Assembly: GCF_013114825.1 (NCBI RefSeq)
Contig: NZ_JAAVLX010000011.1
Span: forward strand, 62,001-126,000
Length of the DNA: 64,000 nucleotides
Direction of reading: 5' to 3'
DNA from: Bradyrhizobium australiense
GTDB lineage: Bacteria; Pseudomonadota; Alphaproteobacteria; Rhizobiales; Xanthobacteraceae
Shown here: positions 36,691 through 44,639 of the stretch, piece by piece
Numbering within the stretch: the first letter of the stretch is position 1
Layout: every line of letters starts with the position of its first letter
Program-made: the position numbers and the translations under genes
The notes under the pieces: model-generated
The model's database searches: none
The model's input: the letters and a program-made list of their open reading frames with translations, nothing else
What the model was told of the DNA's origin: nothing

Positions 36691-37071
36691 ATGGATAATC
36701 GAACTGTGCGGCTAGCGTTGCAGCGCCATTGGAATGCTTCGGACGCGAGCGATTTCGAGATCGAGCATGAGATATACCACGAGGAGGCTGTGCTTGAATA
36801 TCCGCAATCCGGCGAGCGGATTTGCGGCCGGCACAAGATTCAAGAGAGCCGGTTCGTCCAGCCAAACAAGAAGCGTTTTACGGTCCGGCGAATTATCGGG
36901 AGCGGCGATCTGTGGGTGACAGAATTCGTGCTTAGCTACGACGGCATACCATCATACGCGGTGAGCATCATGGAGTTCCGCGAAGGATTGGTCGCCAACG
37001 AAACGCAATATTTCGCCGATCGCTTTGACCCGGCACCCTCGCGTGCGCATCTTGTTGAGCGAATAGGCTAG
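36691..37071 (+). CDS. SnoaL/NTF2-like domain protein
   Basis: A 126-residue protein of the nuclear-transport-factor-2-like fold. RHWNASDASDFEIEHEIYHEEAVLEYPQSGERICGR resembles small SnoaL-like proteins in which a cone-shaped barrel forms a hydrophobic pocket. FREGLVANETQYFADRF is the matching C-terminal strand pair. ATG 36691 follows TTGGAGATTGAG; an ATG at 36640 is in frame but has a poor context. It stands alone with no operon partner. No enzymatic role can be assigned. Confidence 0.8.
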   Translation: MDNRTVRLALQRHWNASDASDFEIEHEIYHEEAVLEYPQSGERICGRHKIQESRFVQPNKKRFTVRRIIGSGDLWVTEFVLSYDGIPSYAVSIMEFREGLVANETQYFADRFDPAPSRAHLVERIG

Positions 37072-37323
37072 AACGAATCTTTGTCTTCGCGACTGCTAAT
37101 GGCCCCAACGCGAAGTCCAGCAGGATTCTGAAATTGTCTGCTTATCGGGGTAGACCGGAAGATCTAAATGGGGCTTTTGACCCTCAATGGGAAATTTGGC
37201 CGGGCTGACGGCAAGCGCGCTATCGGCCTGAACATTCGATAGCGACAAGAGCTATTGCGAAATAGCGACCAGAGGTCGATCCCACAGCTGTAGGAAAATG
37301 GCGCGGCAAAGTCTTGGGCCGGG

Positions 37324-37917
37324 TTATAGTCCCAGGGTAGTCTCAGCCCATTTCAACATGATTTCGCTATTTAGGAACTCCAGCACGGCTGGCTCTATTG
37401 ACGTGGACGCACCATGTTGAAGCAGAACCGTCGCCGCCACCATGTCGCAACGCTGGTTGAATGCGAGTGAGATGACGGCTCCATTTCGGTTTTGAGCAGC
37501 GCTAACGCTATAGGCCCGAGTGCGGCCCCGCATTGAGCCGACGGTGATCGGCCGGCCGGCGCCCAACGGCTTCGCTTGGCCGCCAATCAAAGCCAGATCG
37601 CCCATTTGCTCGAGGTCCGTGTCGTCAGCGATGCCAGTGGCGCAGTTGCAAAAACCAAGCTTGGCGCGAACGTAAAGGTGGACTTCGCTGCCGCAATCGG
37701 CCGCCCTGCACCGGAACGCTTTGCCCTTGCCCCAAGGATCCGTTGGAAAAGGCCAATGTGCTTCAGTCCACACTGGTCGCAAAGCGCGCAACACGCTCTT
37801 GTTTGCCAACTCGGTGGAGAGAATCGGCAAAACAGCGATTGCTGCCACGAGGATGAGCGCAGCGCTCACGGTGACTGCGAAGGTTCTACCCGTCAGGCGC
37901 ATGGAGCTGCTTCGCAC
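37324..37917 (-). CDS. Secreted/membrane-anchored protein of unknown function
   Basis: A 197-residue protein with one N-terminal hydrophobic segment (FAVTVSAALILVAAIAVLPIL), then a hydrophilic domain with four Cys in CRAADCGSEV and GFCNCATG. The Cys pairs suggest disulfides or metal binding outside the cytoplasm. It starts at 37917 or, more conservatively, ATG 37902. It begins 5 nt after the TPR gene stop, so both are probably one transcript. I do not recognise a family. Confidence 0.75.
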   Translation of the reverse strand: MRSSSMRLTGRTFAVTVSAALILVAAIAVLPILSTELANKSVLRALRPVWTEAHWPFPTDPWGKGKAFRCRAADCGSEVHLYVRAKLGFCNCATGIADDTDLEQMGDLALIGGQAKPLGAGRPITVGSMRGRTRAYSVSAAQNRNGAVISLAFNQRCDMVAATVLLQHGASTSIEPAVLEFLNSEIMLKWAETTLGL

Positions 37918-37922
37918 CCTGA

Positions 37923-39524
37923 CTAATTCTTTGCCATGAATTTCCGCGCGGCCGCCAAGTCCTGCCGACCAGGGTCGCCATTTCGGGCCATGTCAACGAT
38001 CTTGGCGTAATGCTGCCGCGCCTTTGCTGCGTCACCCGCCTTGTCGGCTGCTTGTGCGGCACCGATAGCTGCGCCAAAACGATTCGGCTCCTTACGCAGG
38101 GTGCCCTCGAACGCGGCAAGCGCCTCAGTTGCCATACCCCTTTCGAGCAGCATGGTCCCGTAGAGCTCCCGCGCTGGGGCGAGCGGTCCTGGCGTGACAA
38201 TGGATTTCTCCGTCTTATCCTCCGCATCGGCAGCGACGCGCATAGCATCCAGCGCTTCCGCGTGCTTGCCCTGTGCGTTGAGCAGCCAAGCCGTTGCGAC
38301 CTGCTGTTGGATGTCGACGATCCCAGCCCAATAGGTATCCTTGTCCTGCTGCAGCTTGTCCCGTAACTCCGAAAGCTTCGCGATGTCGGCCCGTGCCGCA
38401 TCAGGGTCGCCCGAGCGCGCGGCGCCAAGCGCACGCGCGAAGTGGGTGATCGCGTCGACATATGCGAACCGGCTTGGCTCGACCTTTAATGCAGCGGCGC
38501 CTCGCCAATCGCCGCGCTCGACCGTATAGCGCGCTTGGCTGGCAGCCACCGCGTACGGCCCGGTGCGGACGTTCGGCGCATAGCCCTTGGTTGCGATCAT
38601 GTCCTCAACTACCTCGCGGGCCTCCTTGTCCTGCGCGAGTTGGAGGTGGGCGTACACGAGATAATCCTCGGCGTGCAGTTGTTCGTGGGGCTCCTTGCCC
38701 TCCTTCGCGGCGCGAGCAGAGCGGCTGTTCGCGGCAATGGATTCGTTCCAATAACCGACGCGCGTGAAAATGTGGGAAGGCATGTGCTGGGCGTGCGGTG
38801 CCGCTGGGGCGATCTCGGCATATCGCTTAGCGGCATCCAGACCCTGCTCCGCTATCGGTGGGTAGTCGTAGAGATGAATGAGGTAATGAGCAACGCCTGG
38901 GTGCCGCGGCTGTCGCTTAAAGATTGGCTCCAGAATGGCAGCCCCCTTGAGCTGGTTGGCATAGGTCTTGTCATTTGGGGAGGCGGCGACATTCAGGGTA
39001 ATGGCGTAGGCGATCTGCGCCTCGTCATCATCTGGATAGCGCGCTGCGAGTGCTTCCGTGGCCTTGAGGTAGCCTTGCACACGCTGGCCAAAGGAAACCT
39101 TCTCATCTCCCAAGTAGAAAGCGAGAAGCGCATCGATGTAGTCACGCTCCCGTTCGCTCTTGGCGCCAATTGCTTTAGCCTTTTGCAAAACCGCAAGGCC
39201 TTCGGCGAGGTTCTCTTTCGGTGCGGGGAAGTGCGGGTTCGACAAAAGGCTGAGGGCAATGCCCCAGTAGGCGATAGCACATTCGGGATCCGCTTTGAGC
39301 GTCTCTTCGAAAATCTCTTTCGCGGGCCGATACCAGAACGAGTGCTGATAGCGCATCCCGCGGTCAAAGCGGCGTTGCGCCACCTCGTTGCACGATGTCT
39401 GAAAATGAACTTTGCCGAACTGGTCGTCGGCGCCATCTTGTGCGATAGCGGCTGGCTTGGTGAATACAGAACCTAATGCAGCCAAGGCGATAAGAGAGAC
39501 GGTCCTCAAGGCGAGCGCACGCAT
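37923..39524 (-). CDS. Secreted tetratricopeptide-repeat protein
   Basis: A 533-residue protein with a signal peptide (cleavage near PAAIAQ) and repeated TPR-type helices, for example FEETLKADPECAIAYWGIAL, a second set around ARYPDDDEAQIAYAITLN and a C-terminal set AFEGTLRKEPNRFGAAIGAA. PHAQHMPSHIFTRVGYW is a distinctive His-rich segment of this poorly characterised family. ATG 39524 is preceded by GGGAGG. It probably acts as a periplasmic scaffold. Function unknown. Confidence 0.88.
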   Translation of the reverse strand: MRALALRTVSLIALAALGSVFTKPAAIAQDGADDQFGKVHFQTSCNEVAQRRFDRGMRYQHSFWYRPAKEIFEETLKADPECAIAYWGIALSLLSNPHFPAPKENLAEGLAVLQKAKAIGAKSERERDYIDALLAFYLGDEKVSFGQRVQGYLKATEALAARYPDDDEAQIAYAITLNVAASPNDKTYANQLKGAAILEPIFKRQPRHPGVAHYLIHLYDYPPIAEQGLDAAKRYAEIAPAAPHAQHMPSHIFTRVGYWNESIAANSRSARAAKEGKEPHEQLHAEDYLVYAHLQLAQDKEAREVVEDMIATKGYAPNVRTGPYAVAASQARYTVERGDWRGAAALKVEPSRFAYVDAITHFARALGAARSGDPDAARADIAKLSELRDKLQQDKDTYWAGIVDIQQQVATAWLLNAQGKHAEALDAMRVAADAEDKTEKSIVTPGPLAPARELYGTMLLERGMATEALAAFEGTLRKEPNRFGAAIGAAQAADKAGDAAKARQHYAKIVDMARNGDPGRQDLAAARKFMAKN

Positions 39525-40179
39525 CGGCCCCTCCCGTAAACAGCTTATCGAAAATCTTTTCCCTGAAGCCGGCCTACAAGTCGGCTTGCCGAAGTTCGGC
39601 AGCGTCGCAAATTGCCAATCGTAATTCTCCAAAGGATCCGCGCATTAGCAATCGGAGTCAAGAAGAATAGAATTGTGGAGGAGCTCTGGCCGTCCGGTCG
39701 GTAGCACTGGGCATACTCGCATGCTGGCCGCCGTCTGCTCCTGGGGAGGACCGCACATCGAAACCCAGCGGCTGCCCATGTCCGATTCTGGCCGATATTG
39801 TGGAAAGAGTCGGAAACTCTCAACTCCAGATCGCCACCAGCGAATGTCGCATCGGTGATTGCTCCTCCCACCCACGACCTGATGCAGGAACGTACAGCGT
39901 TCGAGATCGAGCGAACGGGAGTTAGTTGTTGGCCAGGACTCGGAGTTGCGTCGTGAGTGAGGCGATGCAGGCCACCGGCTTGGCAATTGCCGCAGGGCAA
40001 ACCTATACCCCTGCACCGAGCCGTATTTATGATCCGGGAGAAGGACTCCGGACCGATTTAAGCAAGGAAGAATGTCGCTCGAAGCGCTTGGCTCTCTTGG
40101 GAAAACTGGAGCGATAGGATTGCGCACCCAGCGGGCCCCAGGTTCGCGCCCTGGTGCGCCCACCAAGCCTTTCAAGAAC
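39525..40179. other. Intergenic region with right-hand att-like repeat
   Basis: About 650 bp with no convincing gene. A plus-strand ORF at 39953-40117 (GTG start, 54 residues, ending KRLALLGKLER) has reasonable composition but weak initiation signals and stays unassigned. The diverged tRNA-derived repeat begins at 40129. Confidence 0.45.
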
Positions 40180-40200
40180 TTAGCGCGCAAAGCCGTTTGA
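40129..40200 (+). repeat. Direct repeat copy B (att-like, tRNA-derived)
   Basis: The diverged counterpart of 9859-9930: CAGCGGGCCCCAGG, then TTCGCGC, CCTGGTGCGCC and CACCA, then TTCAAGA and CCGTTTGA at matching offsets. The T-stem still pairs (CCAGG with CCTGG). The anticodon and 5' half are absent, and the right arm of the terminator present behind copy A is missing. The stop of the frameshifted Bug receptor falls inside it. Confidence 0.55.
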
Positions 40201-41232
40201 CGCCGGGCCGCTTAACGAACGATCGAGCGGAATGCCGCAGCTTGTCGAACCTCGCTCATTGGGGCTCGATACCTGCTTGCTTGATGATGCGCGACCATTT
40301 GGTAGTTTCGGCCCGAAGGTAGGCGTCGAGCGCCGCGGGCGTGGCCTGCTCTTCCTCGACGGCGTCATGCTCAGCTCGGCGAAGCGGCTGACCAGCGGCG
40401 GATCCTTAAGCGCCTTCTGCAAGGCGGCGACCAGCGCATCCACAATCGGCTTGGGCGTGTTGCGCGGCGCATACATTCCGTACCAGGTGGTGACGTCGAA
40501 CGCCGGTACGCCAGCCTCTGCCGAGGTTGGCACGTTCGGCAGGGTCGCCGCCCGCTTCTTGCTGGTAATCGCATAACCCGGAATGGTGCCGGCCTGGATA
40601 TGGGGCGTCGGTCCGGTTGCAGGATCGCAATAGACGTCGATGTGACCTGCGATGATGTCGTTGAGCGCCGGTCCGCCGCCCTTGTAATAGATCGGCGTGA
40701 GCTTTGCATCGATCGCGTTCATGAACATCAATCCGCAAAGATGCGAGGCGGAGCCGAGGCCCACATTGCCGTAGGTGACCTTGTCGCCTTGGGCGCGCAC
40801 ATAGGCGACAAGCTCCTTCAGGTCCTTTGCTGGAAAATTCGCTCGCGCCACCAGAAGCATCGGAACATCCGTGACGAGACCGATCGGTGCGAAATCGCCG
40901 ATCGGATCGAACGGCAGCTTGGCATAGAGCGCCGGTGCGGTCGCCTGGCCGACATGCATCAGCAGCAGCGTGTATCCATCCGGCGCTGCCTTGGCGACGC
41001 GATTGGTGCCGAGTGTGCCGCCGGCGCCCACGACGTTCTCGATCACGATCGACTGCTTCAGCGTCGCGCTCATCGATGTTCCAAGCAGCCGCGCGATCAC
41101 GTCGCCAGGTCCGCCGGCCGAGAAGGGAACGACGAGGGTGACCGGTCGGTTCGGGTATTCCTGTGCGAGGGCCGACGGCACCGACAACGACAACAGCAAG
41201 AGCAGCGGAAAAATCGTTTTAAAAAACTTCAT
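40180..41232 (-). CDS. Bug-family periplasmic receptor, frameshifted near its C terminus
   Basis: A 350-residue open frame encoding a tricarboxylate-type receptor. The signal peptide ends near ALAQE, then VTLVVPFSAGGPGD, IENVVGAGGT, KAAPDGYT and YYKGGGPALND. After SMTP the frame becomes Arg/Pro-rich nonsense. In the next frame the normal family ending continues as VEEEQATPAALDAYL then RAETTKWSRIIKQAGIEPQ and stops at 40256. One missing G near 40360 explains this. The native gene was therefore 40256-41232; the present frame reads on into the att-like repeat. The ligand-binding lobes are intact but the last helix is lost, so function is doubtful. Confidence 0.8.
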   Translation of the reverse strand: MKFFKTIFPLLLLLSLSVPSALAQEYPNRPVTLVVPFSAGGPGDVIARLLGTSMSATLKQSIVIENVVGAGGTLGTNRVAKAAPDGYTLLLMHVGQATAPALYAKLPFDPIGDFAPIGLVTDVPMLLVARANFPAKDLKELVAYVRAQGDKVTYGNVGLGSASHLCGLMFMNAIDAKLTPIYYKGGGPALNDIIAGHIDVYCDPATGPTPHIQAGTIPGYAITSKKRAATLPNVPTSAEAGVPAFDVTTWYGMYAPRNTPKPIVDALVAALQKALKDPPLVSRFAELSMTPSRKSRPRPRRSTPTFGPKLPNGRASSSKQVSSPNERGSTSCGIPLDRSLSGPASNGFAR

Positions 41233-41283
41233 TTGGAATTTCCTATCTGCCGCTCGTCCGTCGATAAGCCTTGGCGGGACCGG

Positions 41284-42000
41284 CTATTCCTCCACCACTG
41301 CTTTTTCCCTAGGCGCGGATGTTTGCTCGATCATGCTGAGTGCGGCCACCGCGGCCGCCTTGACGTGGTCGACGCAACACTGCTCGGCGAGGTCTGGATC
41401 GCCATTCTGGATCGCGCGCCAGATCGCGGTGACCTCGCGCAAGCTCTTGTTGATACGTTTCGGGTGCGACATCGACGTAATTCGCAACAGAGTAATGCGG
41501 TCGTGCAGGGGTCTTAGCATTCGCTCGATGAAGGCATTCTGGCAGCCGCCAATCAGCGCCGCATAGAAATCCGTCTTGGCTTCCAGGGCGGCGGTCAAGT
41601 CGCCTTCGGCGAATGCTGCCTTCAATCGCGCCAGCGCGTCCCCGATTCTGCGCACCACGTCTGGATCGCGGAGACGGGCGCATTCACGGCCGGCAAATCC
41701 TTCGAGCACGGCGCGCGCCGCGTACAGCTGTTTTGCTTCCTCGAGGCTGATGGTGCTGACCACCGGACCGCGATGAGGGATGGTATTGACCAAGCCGTCC
41801 GCCTCCAGCACCCGGAGCGCCTCGCGGATGGACGGCCGGCTTACGCCCATCATCTCGCAGAGCTCCCGTTCGACCAGGCGCTGGCCCGGCTTCAGCCTTC
41901 CCGACATGATCGCTTCGCGCAGCTTTTGCGCGACCATCGAGCGAACGGTCGGAACGTCCTCGATTCGAAGCGTGAATTGCAGTTCACCGCGTTTGTCCAT
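41284..42000 (-). CDS. GntR-family transcriptional regulator (FCD subfamily)
   Basis: A 238-residue regulator. The winged helix spans about residues 15-85 (VERELCEMMGVSRPSIREALRVLE), and the FCD domain follows with Asp/His-rich helices (FYAALIGGCQNAFIERML, VTAIWRAIQNGD). It lies between the SDR gene and the frameshifted Bug receptor, all on the minus strand, and is the only local regulator of the 40-55 kb block. An organic-acid inducer is expected from the subfamily. Confidence 0.9.
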   Translation of the reverse strand: MDKRGELQFTLRIEDVPTVRSMVAQKLREAIMSGRLKPGQRLVERELCEMMGVSRPSIREALRVLEADGLVNTIPHRGPVVSTISLEEAKQLYAARAVLEGFAGRECARLRDPDVVRRIGDALARLKAAFAEGDLTAALEAKTDFYAALIGGCQNAFIERMLRPLHDRITLLRITSMSHPKRINKSLREVTAIWRAIQNGDPDLAEQCCVDHVKAAAVAALSMIEQTSAPREKAVVEE

Positions 42001-42158
42001 CGTCTACCGCCCTGGTACCGGCATTGGTTCAATAGCGATTTACGGGCAGAATCATCATCTCCGCAATCTGAACATGCCGCCGGCCGCCCCGGTCAGTATG
42101 ATATTGCAGCTTGATGCTTCAGCCCTTGAATCCCTCACGAAGGGTCGATCATTTGTGC

Positions 42159-42929
42159 TCACGCGACGGCCCAGCCTCCATCAATCGGCAGGATCGCGCC
42201 GGTGATGTCCTGTCCAGCCGGGCTGGAGAGGAAGACAACCATCGCTCCGACGTTTTCCATCCCGATGAACCGCCCGCTTGGCTGGCGCGCCGCGAGGTAG
42301 TCGCGCGTGGTCTCCTCAGCGCTCCGGCCTTCGTCGGCGGCGACCGATGCAATCTTTCGCTGGATAGCCGGCGTCGGCAGGGTGCCCGGGCTGATCGCGT
42401 TGCAGGTGATCCCGCTCGTCGCCGTCTCGATCGCGACGGCCCGGGTCATGCCGAGGATGGCGGTCTTGGTCGTCACGTAGTCGATGCGGTCGGCGACAGC
42501 GCGGGTCGAGTAGATCGAGGCCATATTGATGATGCGGCCCCAGTTGCGCTTCTTCATCGCGGGTAGTGCAAGGCGGATCAGATGAAACGGCGCCGACAGG
42601 TTCACCGCCAGCGCTTCGTCCCATCGTTCCGGTGCAAAGTCCTCGACCGGCGCGAAATGCCGGACCACAGCGTTGTTCACCAGGATGTCAATCGCCCCCG
42701 GCCCGAGCAAATCGGCCATCATGGTTTCGATGCATGCGCGCTGCGACAGGTCCGCGGCAACGCTCGTCACCTCGACATCAAAGCGCGACCGAAGCTGGGC
42801 TGCCGTCTCCTTCGGTTCGATGAGATCATGAAGGATGATGTTGGAGCCCGCGCCGGCAAGGCTTTCCGCCACGGCAAGCCCTAGCCCTGCCGTCGCGCCG
42901 GTGACGAGTGCGCGTTTTCCGTTCAGCAT
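42159..42929 (-). CDS. Short-chain dehydrogenase/reductase (SDR)
   Basis: A 256-residue classical SDR. The cofactor motif TGATAGLG is near residues 10-17, NNAVV is conserved, and the catalytic Tyr and Lys are in DYVTTKTA. The end IDGGWAVA is typical of the 3-oxoacyl-ACP reductase-like group. ATG 42929 starts at the Rossmann strand (MLNGKRALVTG). It lies 19 nt after a carboxymuconolactone-decarboxylase-like gene. It probably oxidises or reduces a hydroxy/keto group of the pathway substrate. Confidence 0.92.
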   Translation of the reverse strand: MLNGKRALVTGATAGLGLAVAESLAGAGSNIILHDLIEPKETAAQLRSRFDVEVTSVAADLSQRACIETMMADLLGPGAIDILVNNAVVRHFAPVEDFAPERWDEALAVNLSAPFHLIRLALPAMKKRNWGRIINMASIYSTRAVADRIDYVTTKTAILGMTRAVAIETATSGITCNAISPGTLPTPAIQRKIASVAADEGRSAEETTRDYLAARQPSGRFIGMENVGAMVVFLSSPAGQDITGAILPIDGGWAVA

Positions 42930-42948
42930 CGCGGTTGCGGCTCCCGGG

Positions 42949-43332
42949 TTACTTCTTCTGATCCAGCTCGTCGAACACTTCGCGCGCATTGCGAAAGGCG
43001 TCGACGCCGGCCGGCACGCCGCAATAGATTGCGACCTGCATGAAGACCTCGCGTATTTCCTCGCGGGTGGCGCCGTTAGTGAGCGCGCCCCGAACGTGAG
43101 TCTTGAGCTCGTGCGGACGATTGAGCGCGCACAGCATTGCGAGGTTGAGGAAGCTGCGGGTCTTGTGCGAGAGGCCGTCGCGGCCCCACACATAGCCCCA
43201 ACAATATTCTGTCGTGAGGTCCTGCATCGGACGATTGAAGTCATCGGCCGTCGCGATGGCCTTGTCGACGAATTCATCACCGAGGACGCTTTTGCGAATT
43301 TCGAGTCCCCGGTCGTATGTTGCCTTGTCCAT
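42949..43332 (-). CDS. Carboxymuconolactone decarboxylase (CMD) family protein
   Basis: A 127-residue all-helical CMD-family protein of the PcaC type rather than the AhpD type. YCWGYVWGRDGL, KTRSFLNLAMLCALNRPHELKTH and AIYCGVPAGVDAFRNAR are the family segments. It lacks the AhpD CxxC. PcaC decarboxylates 4-carboxymuconolactone in protocatechuate degradation, but no other pca gene is present, so another cyclic acid or lactone is likely. A close paralogue lies at 53346-53726 on the other arm of the cluster. Confidence 0.9.
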   Translation of the reverse strand: MDKATYDRGLEIRKSVLGDEFVDKAIATADDFNRPMQDLTTEYCWGYVWGRDGLSHKTRSFLNLAMLCALNRPHELKTHVRGALTNGATREEIREVFMQVAIYCGVPAGVDAFRNAREVFDELDQKK

Positions 43333-43377
43333 GACGATTTCCAGATCCTTGCGAGTTGGAGTGCGCTAATTCTTCGG

Positions 43378-44598
43378 CTAGATCTTGGGCCAGAACGGCT
43401 GGGCCAACGCCAGTTGTGGCGGGAACACGGTGACGGGCACGCCGGATTGCCACTGCACGATGGTCATGCCGGCGCCGACGCGACGGCCCTTTTCGTCGAA
43501 CTTGATCTCGCCGAGCGGATAATATTTCGAGGGGCCGCCATCCATTGAGCGCAAGGCTTCGGCGACCGAGACCCGGTCGGCCTTGCCGGCCTTCTCGAGC
43601 GCGTCCTTGATGATCCACATGTCGCCGTAGGTGGAGATCGCGTTCTGCGTCATCCACGGTTCCTTGTAGCGGGATTTGAGCTCGGCGATCAGCGTCTCGT
43701 GGCCCTTGGCGCCCCAGCTAGCGACGCAGGTGAGCACGCCCTGCAGCAATTCCGGGCTGACTGTCTGCAGCATATCAGGCTCGGCGATGGCGATGCCGAA
43801 CGAGATGGTCGGGATCTTGCCTTGTCCCAGCCCAAACTCGTTCATCTTTTCGAGCAGCAGTTTTGCGTCGGAAATCACTGTCGGCAGGAAGAAGAGCAGG
43901 TCGGGCTTCGCCGCTCGGACCTTTTGAACCAGCGAGGTGGCGTCGGCGAGCGGCGGGGTGAAGGTTTCATCGACGATCAGTTGCAGGCCGTTCTCGGCAA
44001 GCAGGCCTTCCCGCATCGACTTCGCGGAGGCGACCGATGCGCCGGTATTGTCGGTGACGATCGCAACCGTCTTGGGCTTCTTGCCCGACGCGGCTTCCGC
44101 AAGCTTCACGATCTGCGGCAGGGCCTGCTTGGCCTGAGAGCCGGCGGTTGCGGACGTCTGGAAGACATATTTGAAGCCGCGATCGGTGATTAGATCGGAG
44201 TAGGAAAGGGTGAGCACCGGCAGATTGGCGCGCTCCGTCACTTCGGTAACCGCGAGCGTAAACGAACTCAGATAGGCGCCGCTCGCTGCTACCAAGTCTG
44301 GCTCCTGCGCCACCATCCGTTGCGCCGCGTTCTTCGCCTTTTCCGTGGTGTCGCCGGAATCGAGCACGACCAGCTTGAGCTTGGCGCCGCCGAGCGACTT
44401 CACGCCGCCCTGCGCGTTAATGTGATCCACAGCCATCTCGGCCCCATGGCGCATCACCAGTCCCGGCCGTGCATAGAGGCCGGAGACCGGCACCAGCAAT
44501 CCAACTTTCACTTCAGATGGTGCTTGCGCCCACGCACGGGGCGTCATTAATCCGATCGAGGCGCCGGCAAGCAGCGTTCGTCGCGTAATCTTGCTCAT
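43378..44598 (-). CDS. Branched-chain amino acid-type ABC transporter substrate-binding protein
   Basis: A 406-residue LivJ/LivK-like binding protein (PBP type 1). The N terminus has a twin-Arg sequence (TRRTLLAGAS) and cleavage near RAWAQ, suggesting Tat export. HINAQGGVKSLGGAKLKLVV and GDTTEKAKNAAQRMV are typical. It is a tandem paralogue of the next gene upstream (44640-45893); about two thirds of residues match by eye. It probably binds an organic acid or aromatic compound rather than leucine. Confidence 0.92.
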   Translation of the reverse strand: MSKITRRTLLAGASIGLMTPRAWAQAPSEVKVGLLVPVSGLYARPGLVMRHGAEMAVDHINAQGGVKSLGGAKLKLVVLDSGDTTEKAKNAAQRMVAQEPDLVAASGAYLSSFTLAVTEVTERANLPVLTLSYSDLITDRGFKYVFQTSATAGSQAKQALPQIVKLAEAASGKKPKTVAIVTDNTGASVASAKSMREGLLAENGLQLIVDETFTPPLADATSLVQKVRAAKPDLLFFLPTVISDAKLLLEKMNEFGLGQGKIPTISFGIAIAEPDMLQTVSPELLQGVLTCVASWGAKGHETLIAELKSRYKEPWMTQNAISTYGDMWIIKDALEKAGKADRVSVAEALRSMDGGPSKYYPLGEIKFDEKGRRVGAGMTIVQWQSGVPVTVFPPQLALAQPFWPKI

Positions 44599-44639
44599 GA
44601 CAATGGCTCCTTGAAAATCTCGAAAGAGGCTTGTTCAGA

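Noticed and set aside
39645-40190. 181-codon minus-strand frame overlapping the att-like repeat
   Set aside because: The translation is Ser/Arg/Pro-rich without domains and reads through the repeat; it looks like chance.
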